Positions 19,101 through 27,453 are shown, counted from the stretch's first letter. The stretch: DNA of 64,000 nucleotides from Reichenbachiella ulvae (GCF_025833875.1 NZ_JAOYOD010000001.1:5305501-5369500), one strand, 5' to 3'. A program made the numbers and translations. The notes: generated by a model from the letters alone, not told the origin.

Positions 19101-22100
19101 ATGAATTGGTGGGTACTGAAACCGGATTGGTGGGCTATTGGCAGTTCAATACTACCACGGATTTAGGCGATGGATCATTCTCTGTTCCTGATCTTACCAG
19201 CAGTGCAAAAGATTTAATTTTCAATCCAAATGATGCGGGTGTAGATGTAGAGTTGGCATTGCCAGTCTTCACCTCTACTACAGGTATCACCAGTTCTTCT
19301 TTTACAGTCAACTGGGAAGAGGTGGTAGATGCTGAGGGATATCAATTGGTGATAGACGATAGCGATGTGTTCGACTCTCCAGAATTCAGTGAATCACTGG
19401 ATGCTGCTACCTTTAGCTTTACTGCCACAGGACTTAATTCTGAGACGATTTATTTTGTCGAGTTAGTCGCAGTAGCAGGAACAACACAATCAGTGGCTGC
19501 CTATAATTCTGTGCAGACAGCCAGTTTATTGACTGCCTATTATCCATTCAATGCCAATGCAAATGACGAGAGTGGTAATGGTTTTAACGGCCAGTTAGGA
19601 GATGGGGCTGATATATCGACCATGCCAGTGGCTGTCGCTGATAGGTTGAGTAATGCTAGTTCTGCTTATACCTTTGATGGAGGCGATTATATAGTGGTTG
19701 ACGGCAATTCAGCCTTCGATGTTGGAACAAGTACGGACTTCTCATTCTCTGGGTGGTTCAAATCCAGCAATGCTGCTCAAAGTGTTCTCTTCGATAAATC
19801 TAACGGAGCGACAGGTTATTTGACCTTGTTGTTGAGTGATGGATCACTTCAATTCTTTATGGTTCAGGATGGGGTAGGCAATGCCTCTTTGACCACTAGC
19901 CGAACAGGAATGAATGATGGTCATTGGCACCATTATGCCATCAGCATTGATCGTGACAATGGTATCAATATATATATAGATGGTATGCTTTCAGAGCAAA
20001 GCACCACCTTGAGCAATGGTATTAATCCTGATACTATTGAAGACTTGCTGATTGGGGTAGCTTCTGATGCAGGCAATACCAATTTGAATAATTTCTTTAT
20101 TGGCGATTTGGATGATATTAGAATTTATTCTGACCTGATTACACCCACACAAGCTTCCAATCTTTATCAACAAGGATGGGAAGGACTTTCTAACGAAACG
20201 GAATTCTTAAGCTTCCAATTGACGAATCAAATTGGTGTGGCGCTGATAGATCCTGATACAAAAACAATCGAGCATAACATTGCATCTGCTGGAGACATCA
20301 CCAATCAGGTAGTGACTTATTCACTGTCAACAGGTGCTAGTGCGGAATTGAATGGAGTGGCACTTGAGAGTGCGGTATCTCCGGTCGATTTTACCTCTTC
20401 AGTAGCGATTGATGTCATAGCAGAAAATGGTTTTACCACACAAACCTGGATCTTAAATGTAACTCAGGAAGCTGGATTGGTAGCTTATTATCCATTTACT
20501 GGAGGGAGTTTGGTTGATGAGTCATTGAATGGGAATGATGTTGCCCTTGGGGATGGATCGTCAACGGGTCTGAATCCGTCGCTTGCTGTTGATAGGTATG
20601 AGAATAATTCGGGTGCATATAGCTTTGATGGCGTGGATGATTATTTGTCCATCAACAATGGTTCAGGAATAAATATTTCAGGTAATATGTCTGTTGTTTT
20701 GTGGGTTAACCCTAATGAGATTGGGTCAAATGGTCGTATTACATGGGATTCTGGAAGTGAGTATGGAGATTTCATAATCTGGTCAGACGGAAGATTGGCT
20801 TATAATTATAAAGAAGGAACTAATAACTCTACTGTGTTTAGTTCAAGTGCATTATCTGCAGGTAAATGGTCTTTAATTGCATTTACCAGAACAGGCGATC
20901 AAATTTCATTCTTCATTAATGGTTATTTGGATGCCACACAAACTGCCCATAGTCCAACTACAGTTTCAAACTTGACATCTATCGGTGGGTCCGAATCTGG
21001 TGTAGCAAATACATTTAATGGAGTAGTTGATGATATTAGGATTTATGGAAGGTCTTTAACAACTTCAGAAATTGTAGATATTTATAAATCCGAAAGAACT
21101 TCGTCTGGTTTTGATTTATCAAATTCAACTATAGCTGAGAACCTTGAATCTGGAACTGAAATCGGAGTGTTCTCAGAGGAAGGAACCTATACTTTGGTAT
21201 CTGGCTCTTCTGATTTCAGCATTAGCGGGACCAGTTTGGTATCAGCCAGATCTTTTGATTTTGAGGCTCAATCGAGCTATGATATCACTGTGAGTTACAA
21301 TAATGGAGGTTCGGTAATTGAGCAGGATTTCACTATTTCGATTGAAAATATAGAGGAATTCCCAATTATTGAGCAAGTGAATTTTCCTTCATCTGTCGAC
21401 TTGTCTACGACTTCTACGGTCATGGTCTCTGCAGGTGCCTTTGACCCTGATGGTCTAGGTATTGAAAGTGCATCAATTGGTTATTTTGGTTCTACAGATA
21501 AAGAAGTACTCCTCAATTTCAATCCTGATTTTATTGGATTTGTAGATGGGGTTTTGAATAATGGAGTTTACGAATTCAGTATCCCAACCTCTGGTTTTGA
21601 TCTTTTGGGATTAACTTTCTTTATTAATGTAACTGATTTTTCAGGGTCTACTACTTCTTCAGAAGTTTATTCGATCTCTACATCTATTTCCTCTGACAAT
21701 TCTTCTGTGGGTAATGTCAATGTTTCGACTGGATCTTTGTCCTCAAATTATAGAATCATAAGTATTCCATTGAAGTCAGTAAGCGTTTCAGATGTGTTCA
21801 GTGATCTGAGTGGACAAGGAAAAGATGTATGGAGATTGCTGAGATACAATGGGACTAGTAATACTGAATTAAGTTCTACTTCCAATTTAGAAGCGGGTAA
21901 AGGGTACTGGTTCCTGAATACGCAGCAAACGAGTTTCTCTATACCTACTGGGGAAACGGTATCGGCCAGTTTTGATACCCCCTTCGAAATCACTCTAAAT
22001 ACTGGATGGAACCAAATCGGTAACCCATATCCATATGCGATAGACTGGAATGAGGTTTTAGCAGCAAATGGTATTGCTTCATCACTTTTTGTATATGAAG

Positions 22101-22975
22101 GGGGTTGGGGTAATTCATCAACACTTAATGTTTTTGAAGGAGGGTTCTTCGAAAATGTAGATGGGCTTTCTTCATTGATGATACCAGTCACAGCTATTAA
22201 TTCTGCCAGAATCCAATCTAGAAGCAGCGTTACGGTGAACGAAGGGATCTTGGGTTCTGATAATTGGTCTTTTGGATTGAAAGTTCAAGATGCTCAGTTG
22301 AGCTACAATGTGACTCAGATAGGTATGAATCAGGACTCTAAAGCTGGATTCGACAAAAATGATGCCCATGTGCTTCCTAGGTTGCCGGAGTATTTGGATA
22401 TCGAATTTGCCGAGAACCTGACTAAGGAGATAGTTTCTTCTGGTGACTACCACAAATGGGAGTTTGACGTGAACTCAACCACTGGAGGTAAGGTGACTCT
22501 ATCTTGGGACAATATGGTTCTTCAGGGGAATACATATGGATTATTACTATGGGATGTTGATAATCAAGAGCTAGTTGACTTGTCTCAGACTACTGGTTAT
22601 ACATTTAAGTCATCAGGAGTAAGTACGAGTTTTGAATTGTACTATGGACGAAAAGATGAGTTGCTGTCCAAGATTAATTTGAATGCGGATTTGATGAGCA
22701 GTCCTTATCCAAATCCATTTAATGATGACTTTGTAATACCTGTAGCGACTCAGTCTGAAAACACTGATTTGAACATCACGCTCCTGGATCTTTCAGGCAG
22801 GGAGATACTATTGCAAACTCATAGTGATCTCGGTCAGGGTTTCCATGAGTTCAATGTGAATCCAGGACAAGGTGCGGCTGTAGATTTTAGATCAGGAACC
22901 TACCTGGTGAGAGTAGAGGTGGTAACAGCTTCGTATAGAAAAGTATTTAATAAGCGCGTAGTTTATATTAGATAA
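13133..22975 (+). CDS. Giant T9SS-secreted multidomain adhesin (kelch, LamG, LRR, CUB, cadherin-like)
   Basis: A 3280-residue secreted protein. Order by approximate residue: signal peptide 1-32; seven kelch-like repeats 33-350 (each W(S/T)-T-LS-AR ... FAGG ... DIYD), enough for a complete seven-bladed propeller; LamG-like modules 355-565 and 565-776; two DUF5018-like beta domains 780-970; LamG 971-1181; FN3 1186-1278; plant-type LRRs with LxGxIPxxxGNL 1280-1490; Ig-like 1520-1608; cadherin-like 1609-1705; CUB 1707-1821; LamG-like 1822-2036; FN3 2040-2131; LamG 2132-2350; DUF5018-like 2353-2446; LamG 2448-2655; cadherin-like 2657-2743; Bacteroidota C-terminal region; type A T9SS sorting domain 3186-3280 (SSPYPNPF, then LLDLSGRE, ending YIR). 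Such modules bind glycans and proteins at the surface. Repeats are also similar at DNA level, pointing to internal duplication. No enzyme domain is visible. Confidence 0.93.
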   Translation: MKIMTKNIKPTFHLMLLITIVSTLISSSVYGQWSTATLSEARSHMAAASVGTKVLFAGGINAASTSAVVDIYDSSTDAWTTATLSQDRQLLSATTVGDKVIFAGGYNSTSATNSAVVDIYDNSTDTWSTASLTEARRLLCATTVGDKAIFAGGYNGASSAVVDIYDNSTGIWSTATLSVAREQLSATTVGNKAFFAGGSGPSSRVDIYDNSTGTWTTSTLSEARYFLSATTVGDKAIFAGGWNASVRLATVDIYNNSTDTWSTTSLSVARDQLTAVNLGSKAFFAGGKTAGSVWSSNIDIYDNLTNTWSSAALSEARAWFGAASVGDQVFFAGGEIGSSTYTSTVDIYTLTLEDKLLASYPFSGNATDATGNGYDGVLNGTMVGTADRFGLADQAYQFDGVDDFVELSGSTSMPSTDGSITVSAWIKPSSFPEGETTIASNYDNTSGFDFLLSSNGGTQANELKVEVFGGGFLFGGLPALNAWSHVVMTWKSGTGVKTYLNGTEVGVLNTTNTADAFNSTLPITLGDALTHAFFSGAMDEVKIYNYALTASEVTNLYNDEAPTELIADYSFTGNANDATGYNNNGALGDGVTATTFPTLTTDRDATAGAAYSFDGGDYIAVPTSGSFSIGTATDISVSGWFKTTTQGVLFDKSDGTVGYFAMVQSDGSIYWYMVNGATSFSLTSATGFADDAWHHYTVIADRDAGMQIYIDGALSTSNSSLTNVINPDGVEDFLIGVAGGVDNTGLDFFFNGSLDDIAVYTKALTASEVTDLYGVAASTETDFLTFTATAAANNSDYVYSTTIDTDLHTIRIELDALADPADLTFDFTLSTGATATVDGLSRTSGVSDDYSSPVTYTITAQDGVTTQAWEVSSYYGIDEDATLSSFSFPEQTGTATIGSNTVDIEVAFGTDVTALVASFETTGGGPVDIGGVAQTSGTTANDFTNSVVYTVTSNNGNVTQDYTVTVTVADGLLAYYSFDAGDATDDSGNGRTGDLGDGVTATTFPTLTADRDGVASQAFSFDGGDYIAVPHDAGFNWGTDVDVTAMCWFNTTSTTYGDLIFKEDGTNGLIVAIDATGTINLYGGEFLTSNTTGLNDGTWHHVAVVLDRDQGMAIYLDGAFDAGNALATNIYNFTDTREFLIGSGQDISSVKNTFYTGAIDNVRIYDEFIGVNAIQDVFVSEGGSLPSIVAPVVDAPFNLTNTTFDLSWGAVTDATGYNVQVATDDVFTSPVIDQAVTETTFTATGLTQGTSYFARVNATDGVNTSAYSNTVEALTTNYSSSTDSAALVTFYGSTAGEAWVNGWNVSQPMDTWYGVTLDANRRVTDLILPDNNLSGSLPAEIGDLTELRNLSIHSNSIAGTIPTEIGNLSKLEILSISLNEFEGSIPAEIGNLSNLIEIYLNNNNLTGTIPASLGQLSNLNLLYLYRNQLTGTIPVELGNLTNAADIAISFNNLTGAVPAELANLTNLEGLYLNNNEFTSIPDLSALPFTVEKGLYVRYNKIGFADIVANMGIANAGNTYVYHPQLIEQEELIEVANGVTANLSTTESYAGTVYQWFYNNDTIPGATAIDYSFVMADGLEGAYTVRMTNTAAPNLIISRANYLVSDGVNAAPVGVNLSTSSVFDFHEVGTTVANLSTEDDPGDTHTFTLVAGTGDTHNAFFSITENELILETALDFDVNPILNIRLAVEDALGLSDTTQVQLEVIPEIICQNEVLTASQGTFNDGSNEYEYQNGFSCSWLIEGSTGQKITLGFNSFDTELDYDFVTIYDGSDTGAPVLGRFSGQSIPSELTSTGNTMLVVFESDQLVVSQGWEAYYTIFSDVLEPLSKFGDADGIGGFGADDFSDQVSTEMTIEFLVNVDQFPAAGVYGQFVQLQNTNIQYIEDEAQTFRNVEFHTGDGEAGSVDSWTAVNDTELGGFDPGKWYHFAFVYSNGMKYIYMNGFLVKEEAFEWLNGGNVSRLDVVPNMDAKIDELRFWNIARTQTEISNNLQNELVGTETGLVGYWQFNTTTDLGDGSFSVPDLTSSAKDLIFNPNDAGVDVELALPVFTSTTGITSSSFTVNWEEVVDAEGYQLVIDDSDVFDSPEFSESLDAATFSFTATGLNSETIYFVELVAVAGTTQSVAAYNSVQTASLLTAYYPFNANANDESGNGFNGQLGDGADISTMPVAVADRLSNASSAYTFDGGDYIVVDGNSAFDVGTSTDFSFSGWFKSSNAAQSVLFDKSNGATGYLTLLLSDGSLQFFMVQDGVGNASLTTSRTGMNDGHWHHYAISIDRDNGINIYIDGMLSEQSTTLSNGINPDTIEDLLIGVASDAGNTNLNNFFIGDLDDIRIYSDLITPTQASNLYQQGWEGLSNETEFLSFQLTNQIGVALIDPDTKTIEHNIASAGDITNQVVTYSLSTGASAELNGVALESAVSPVDFTSSVAIDVIAENGFTTQTWILNVTQEAGLVAYYPFTGGSLVDESLNGNDVALGDGSSTGLNPSLAVDRYENNSGAYSFDGVDDYLSINNGSGINISGNMSVVLWVNPNEIGSNGRITWDSGSEYGDFIIWSDGRLAYNYKEGTNNSTVFSSSALSAGKWSLIAFTRTGDQISFFINGYLDATQTAHSPTTVSNLTSIGGSESGVANTFNGVVDDIRIYGRSLTTSEIVDIYKSERTSSGFDLSNSTIAENLESGTEIGVFSEEGTYTLVSGSSDFSISGTSLVSARSFDFEAQSSYDITVSYNNGGSVIEQDFTISIENIEEFPIIEQVNFPSSVDLSTTSTVMVSAGAFDPDGLGIESASIGYFGSTDKEVLLNFNPDFIGFVDGVLNNGVYEFSIPTSGFDLLGLTFFINVTDFSGSTTSSEVYSISTSISSDNSSVGNVNVSTGSLSSNYRIISIPLKSVSVSDVFSDLSGQGKDVWRLLRYNGTSNTELSSTSNLEAGKGYWFLNTQQTSFSIPTGETVSASFDTPFEITLNTGWNQIGNPYPYAIDWNEVLAANGIASSLFVYEGGWGNSSTLNVFEGGFFENVDGLSSLMIPVTAINSARIQSRSSVTVNEGILGSDNWSFGLKVQDAQLSYNVTQIGMNQDSKAGFDKNDAHVLPRLPEYLDIEFAENLTKEIVSSGDYHKWEFDVNSTTGGKVTLSWDNMVLQGNTYGLLLWDVDNQELVDLSQTTGYTFKSSGVSTSFELYYGRKDELLSKINLNADLMSSPYPNPFNDDFVIPVATQSENTDLNITLLDLSGREILLQTHSDLGQGFHEFNVNPGQGAAVDFRSGTYLVRVEVVTASYRKVFNKRVVYIR
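13230..14175 (+). repeat. Seven tandem kelch-coding repeats (about 130-145 bp each)
   Basis: Within the adhesin gene, blocks such as GTCGATATTTATGATAATAG and AGTGCAACTACTGTAGGAGA recur every 130-145 bp, seven times. The DNA similarity is higher than the protein fold would require, suggesting recent expansion or gene conversion. Confidence 0.8.
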
Positions 22976-22985
22976 TGAATCAATT

Positions 22986-24134
22986 ATGAAAAAGGTCTTT
23001 TTATTCATTGCAATCACTTTTTTGGCCATTACGGCCGGATACAGTCAGACTGTATCAGGAAAAAGTGCAAAGGTGTCACTGAACTATGTGACTAATTCAC
23101 CCATGTACCTGGACATCATTAGTCCAGAATACCTGACTGAGGAGAACAAGAGCCGAGGCTTCATTCAAAAAGTCATGGTAGAATACGTGGAGGTAGAAGG
23201 AATCATCACGGATGAGGATGGTGTTCAGGGACTTTGGATTAACAATTCGGCTGTAATTCCCTCTCAGGAGACAGGACGTTTTGTTGCTCAGGTGCCTTTG
23301 GAGATGGGCATGAATACCCTAAGTTTTGAGGCAGTGGATGTAAAAGGGAATACCTTCTCTCGTACTTATCAGATGGAAAGAGAGTTGCCACCCCCACCAC
23401 CAACTATGGAGGCAGAGGGAAAATACTATGCTTTGATTATAGGGATTCAGGATTATGACGATCCAGCTATTACAGATTTGGACAATCCGATCAGCGATGC
23501 TATGGCCCTCTATACCATGTTGACCGAGGAGTATACCTTTGATCCAGAGAACGCAACTTTGCTTAAAAACCCGACACGTGATGAAATCTATGATAATTTG
23601 GACCTGTTGAGCTCCAAGGTTACCAGAGATGATAATTTGCTCATTTTTTATGCGGGACATGGCTACTGGGATGAGCAGGCACAAAATGGATATTGGTTGC
23701 CAAGAGATGCAGAAGAGGATAAAAAAAGGGATTGGATGCGTAACAGTGCAGTGACAGAGTACATTCGTGAAATCAACTCTAAACATACTTTGCTGATTAC
23801 AGATGCTTGTTTTGGAGGATCGATCTTCAAAACCAGAAAGGCATTTAAAGACGCCAGTATGGGAATCAATAAACTGTATGAAATCCCTAGTAGAAAGGCC
23901 ATGACCAGCGGTACACTTACTGAAGTGCCAGATAAAAGTGTCTTCATGAAATACCTTTTGAAAAACCTGGAAAGAAATGAGGAGAAGTACTTGGCTTCAG
24001 AACAATTGTTTTACCAATTAAAGCCTGCGGTACTGAACAACAGTCCTAATACGCCTCAGTTTGGTGAGATTAGAAATACAGGAGACGAAGGAGGTGATTT
24101 TATCTTCAAAAGAAGAGTGATCGAAACTTATTAA
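22986..24134 (+). CDS. Secreted caspase-fold (peptidase C14-like) protein
   Basis: A 382-residue protein with a signal peptide (about 1-20), an N-terminal Ig-like domain (about 22-135, with NTLSFEAVDVKGN), a short PPPPP linker, and a caspase-like domain from about 145 on. The catalytic dyad is intact: His225 in FYAGHGYW and Cys275 in ITDACFGGS. The family cleaves after Arg/Lys or Asp depending on pocket residues that cannot be judged here. It begins 10 bases after the giant adhesin stop, so it is almost certainly co-transcribed, and a hairpin terminator follows. Inference: a periplasmic or surface protease that could process the adhesin or its accessory protein. It has no T9SS sorting domain of its own. 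Confidence 0.88.
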   Translation: MKKVFLFIAITFLAITAGYSQTVSGKSAKVSLNYVTNSPMYLDIISPEYLTEENKSRGFIQKVMVEYVEVEGIITDEDGVQGLWINNSAVIPSQETGRFVAQVPLEMGMNTLSFEAVDVKGNTFSRTYQMERELPPPPPTMEAEGKYYALIIGIQDYDDPAITDLDNPISDAMALYTMLTEEYTFDPENATLLKNPTRDEIYDNLDLLSSKVTRDDNLLIFYAGHGYWDEQAQNGYWLPRDAEEDKKRDWMRNSAVTEYIREINSKHTLLITDACFGGSIFKTRKAFKDASMGINKLYEIPSRKAMTSGTLTEVPDKSVFMKYLLKNLERNEEKYLASEQLFYQLKPAVLNNSPNTPQFGEIRNTGDEGGDFIFKRRVIETY

Positions 24135-24159
24135 GTACGTAAAGAAGAGACAAAAAAAT

Positions 24160-24195
24160 AGCGGTTATATAAATAACCGCTCCTCTTTTTTCTTT
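24160..24195 (+). terminator. Terminator of the adhesin-caspase operon
   Basis: AGCGGTTAT (24160-24168) pairs with ATAACCGCT (24173-24181), then a T-rich tail. It overlaps the 3' end of the small minus-strand ORF at 24165. Confidence 0.8.
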
Positions 24196-24335
24196 GAATC
24201 ATATCGCTCTACTCGCTTGGGGGGCTTGTCGCCTTTGATCATCGTGTAGGTAGCAAATCCAATTGCTGTAGCTGTCAACCCTGCAATCAATGTGGGGAAG
24301 AAGCTGTTTCTTTCCTTTTTGTTCTTCTTTTTCAT
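24165..24335 (-). CDS. Predicted 56-residue single-pass membrane protein
   Basis: An ATG at 24335 opens a 56-codon frame to a TAA at 24165-24167. The product has a strongly basic start (MKKKNKKERN), one hydrophobic helix at about 12-34 (FPTLIAGLTATAIGFATYTM) and a charged tail. This N-in membrane-peptide layout is unlikely by chance. The last codons run into the hairpin that ends the caspase gene, so the hairpin serves both strands or shortens this transcript. Divergent from aroA (200 bases apart). Function unknown. Confidence 0.55.
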   Translation of the reverse strand: MKKKNKKERNSFFPTLIAGLTATAIGFATYTMIKGDKPPKRVERYDSKKKEERLFI

Positions 24336-24535
24336 CTCACACTTTATTTATCTCTGTAATAGCAAAAACATTGCCATGTCGGGATGATTCTTTAACGAAA
24401 AAGTATTTGTTTCAGTTTATCTCTACTTCAATATTCCTAAAATATTTTTTTGAACAAGGGGTAAATCCCGTCATCGGAGTAGCGCCTCTCTGATTTTCGG
24501 ATTAATATTGCCGTTCAAATTATAGACGAGTAAAC
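24336..24535. other. Intergenic region upstream of aroA
   Basis: AT-rich divergent promoter region between the small membrane ORF and aroA. No hairpin, repeat or consensus operator stood out. Confidence 0.4.
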
Positions 24536-25771
24536 ATGAGTGACGCGATACTTCTCAAAAAACATGACCCAAAAGTGGAATTGACAGTGCCCCTGACCTC
24601 TTCTAAGAGCGAAAGCAATAGGGCCTTACTCATACAAAAACTGGGACATGATCAGGCTGCTTTGGACAATCTATCCACAGCCAGAGATACAGTTACCATG
24701 AAAAGATTGTTGTCTTCTGATGAGGAAATGCTGGATGTATTGGATGCCGGTACGGTGATGCGTTTTATGACAGCCTATTTGGCAACTGGTTCTCAGTCAC
24801 GTAAGATCACTGGTACGCCGCGCATGTGTAAACGTCCCATCAAAATATTGGCAGAGGCATTGAACGATTTAGGAGCCAACATCAGCTACCTGGGAGAGGA
24901 AGGATATCCACCCTTGCAGTTCGAACCATTTGGGACGCAAAAGACTGAAGAGTTAACTATACCTGGCAATATCAGTAGCCAGTATATCTCGGCGCTGCTG
25001 ATGATCGCACCTACTTTACCAAAAGGATTGACCTTACAACTAGAAGGGGAAATCTACAGTCGACCGTATATCGAAATGACATTGAACCTAATGAAGCACT
25101 TTGGTATAGAAAGTAGCTTCGAAGGAAAAACCATAAGCGTAAAACCACAGGCCTACCAGGGCAATAGCTATACCATCGAATCAGATTGGTCAGGAGCGAG
25201 TTACTGGTACAGCATTGCGGCATTGGCCTCTGATGCCGATATCACACTAAAAGGATTGAGAGAAAAATCCAATCAGGGCGACAGTGCCATCGTGCAGATC
25301 ATGGAAGGTTTAGGCGTCAAATCAGAATTCGATGGTGACAGTGTGCGTTTGACCCCATGTGAGATTCAATCTCATTTGGATATTGATTTCAAATCCTGTC
25401 CAGATCTGGCTCAGACCGTATTTGTATGTGCAGCAGTGAAAGGAGTGAGCCTGAAAATGACTGGGTTGGAAAGTCTGAGAATCAAAGAAACAGATCGTAC
25501 AGCGGCTATGGCTACTGAGCTAGCTAAGCTGGGAGCTAAACTAGAAGAGACTTCAGCAGGCGTTTGGGAACTGACTCCAATGCCAGCAGGTCAGGAGGTG
25601 AGTCAGCCGATCACTTTTGATAGCTATGACGATCACCGGATGGCGATGGCTTTGGCGCCCGTGTGTATGCACTATGATGTGATCATCAACGAACCAGAAG
25701 TAGTCGTAAAGTCCTACCCTGAATACTGGGATCACCTGAAAATGGCCGGTATTCAAATTAGCGAAAAATAG
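24536..25771 (+). CDS. aroA: 3-phosphoshikimate 1-carboxyvinyltransferase (EPSP synthase)
   Basis: A 411-residue enzyme that joins phosphoenolpyruvate to shikimate-3-phosphate in the shikimate pathway to aromatic amino acids. Seen: the Lys24-containing SSKSESNR motif (22-29), DAGTVMR (70-76), a second-domain PDLAQT, the RIKETDR motif and the C-terminal DDHRMAMAL. It is shorter than the E. coli enzyme (427) and belongs to a divergent Bacteroidota type. The residue matching E. coli Pro101 is Phe77, while the glycine matching Gly96 is kept (Gly72). The ATG at 24536 fits the family start. The MFS gene follows after 53 bases. Confidence 0.93.
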   Translation: MSDAILLKKHDPKVELTVPLTSSKSESNRALLIQKLGHDQAALDNLSTARDTVTMKRLLSSDEEMLDVLDAGTVMRFMTAYLATGSQSRKITGTPRMCKRPIKILAEALNDLGANISYLGEEGYPPLQFEPFGTQKTEELTIPGNISSQYISALLMIAPTLPKGLTLQLEGEIYSRPYIEMTLNLMKHFGIESSFEGKTISVKPQAYQGNSYTIESDWSGASYWYSIAALASDADITLKGLREKSNQGDSAIVQIMEGLGVKSEFDGDSVRLTPCEIQSHLDIDFKSCPDLAQTVFVCAAVKGVSLKMTGLESLRIKETDRTAAMATELAKLGAKLEETSAGVWELTPMPAGQEVSQPITFDSYDDHRMAMALAPVCMHYDVIINEPEVVVKSYPEYWDHLKMAGIQISEK

Positions 25772-25824
25772 AAACAGGGAACTGTCTGAGCTGAAATAGG
25801 GTTGAAGGCACATAATCGAAACAT

Positions 25825-26997
25825 GTGAATCAGACCAAAGTATTAATCTTTATCGTTTTGGCTCAGTTTTTCTGCACTTCGGTGTGGTTTGCGAGCAATT
25901 CCGTAATGCCAGCCTTGATGGCGGCCTATAGTTTTCCGGATCAGGCGATGGGTTGGCTGACTTCTGCAGTGCAATTGGGATTTATTTGCGGCACCTTATT
26001 CTACGCATTTTTCAATTTAGCAGATCGCCATTCTCCTTCGCGAGTGTTTTTTGTGAGTGCCCTACTGGCTGCACTTAGCAATTCCGCTGTTCTATTATTA
26101 TCTCCAGAAATTGTTCTTTTTACAGTATTCCGATTTTTCGTTGGGTTTTTCCTCGCAGGGATCTATCCAGTCGGGATGAAAATTGCCGCTGACTATTTCG
26201 AGAAAGGCTTAGGTAGGTCTTTGGGTTTTTTGGTTGGGGCTCTGGTATTAGGAACTGCATTGCCCCATTTGCTCCGATCTTTATTGATTGAACTCCCCTG
26301 GCAAGCAGTATTTGTGTCAACCTCAGTTCTTTGCCTAATTGGTGGTTTGTTGATTCTGGTTTTTGTGCCAGACGGGCCTTTTCGTCGACCAGGATCTGGA
26401 GTTAATTTTCAACATACCTTGCGGGTTTTTAAAATCCCCGCATTCCGAGAGGCAGCCATTGGGTACTTTGGGCATATGTGGGAGTTGTATACTTTTTGGG
26501 CTTTGGTGCCGGCAATTCTTGCCATGCAAAGGGTTGAACCTTATCAGGTTTCTATTCTATCGTTTGTCATCATTGCCATAGGAGCTGGAGCTTGCGTACT
26601 CGCAGGATTAAGTTCACAGAGATGGGGCAGTGGTAATGTGGCGCGTTTGAGCCTGATGGTCTCTGCATTGTGCTGTTTGGTTTCACCATTCGTGCTGCTC
26701 TATGCACCTACATTTATTGGTTATTTGTTTTTAGCGGTTTGGGGAACTTTTGTTATCGCCGATTCACCTATGTTTTCTAAGTTGGTAGCCTCTTCAGCCA
26801 TCCCTGAGCTGAAAGGTAGCGCCTTGACCTTAGTCAACTGTCTGGGGTTTGCTCTTACCATCTTCAGTATCCAATTGTTGGATTTCTTGAAGAGTTCCTA
26901 TGCACTTCCATATCTACTACCACTTTTGGCCATCGGTCCGGTTGTTGGCTTGCTGATGGGACCAAAATATTCAAATCTGGAAAGGAAGCAGAAATAA
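25825..26997 (+). CDS. MFS transporter
   Basis: A 390-residue inner-membrane protein with about twelve hydrophobic helices in two halves, typical of the major facilitator superfamily. The loop after helix 2 reads FNLADRHSPSR, a weak version of the MFS loop motif, and helix 4 begins FRFFVGFFLAGIYPVGMKIAADY, like CynX/nitrate-type or sugar-phosphate carriers. The start is GTG at 25825; the overlapping ATG at 25823 is followed at once by a stop in its frame. Substrate unknown. Confidence 0.85.
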   Translation: MNQTKVLIFIVLAQFFCTSVWFASNSVMPALMAAYSFPDQAMGWLTSAVQLGFICGTLFYAFFNLADRHSPSRVFFVSALLAALSNSAVLLLSPEIVLFTVFRFFVGFFLAGIYPVGMKIAADYFEKGLGRSLGFLVGALVLGTALPHLLRSLLIELPWQAVFVSTSVLCLIGGLLILVFVPDGPFRRPGSGVNFQHTLRVFKIPAFREAAIGYFGHMWELYTFWALVPAILAMQRVEPYQVSILSFVIIAIGAGACVLAGLSSQRWGSGNVARLSLMVSALCCLVSPFVLLYAPTFIGYLFLAVWGTFVIADSPMFSKLVASSAIPELKGSALTLVNCLGFALTIFSIQLLDFLKSSYALPYLLPLLAIGPVVGLLMGPKYSNLERKQK

Positions 26998-27453
26998 TCT
27001 TCTGCGAAAAATCTGTTTGTTTTCAATGAAATCACAATTTTTAGGGGATTTACTTAGAATATTAAAGTATAAAAGCCCCTATCTTTTCATTTCTAAAATT
27101 TGTGGCTGTTCTATGTTTGAGTTCAACAGCTTGAATTAATTTTAGAATATTATTTTGTAAATTGAATGTGACCAGATATTTATTTTGGTCTCAGGCAGCA
27201 AAAGGGAAAATAAAACAGTATTCGCAGCATTTCTAACTCGCTCACAAGGAGGACATTGTGTCCTATATGTGCCTGAAGCTTACCTATAGAAAGTCTAGGC
27301 AAAAATACCGAGGCGAAATTTATGAGAATTGACGGATTGTTTTAGACATCCCTTTCAGCCAATTTTGCCTTGTATTTGATTCCAAACGGGAAGCATTGCA
27401 CGGTAGATAACACCAAAACCTAGTTTATTAACCATAAACATCTACTGAATATA
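26998..27453. other. 456-bp intergenic region before the chemoreceptor operon
   Basis: Contains an imperfect hairpin (AGGGGATTT about 27041 against AAAGCCCCT about 27074, one mismatch, long loop) that may weakly terminate the MFS transcript, then a long untranslated leader for the MCP gene. No riboswitch class was recognised. Confidence 0.4.
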
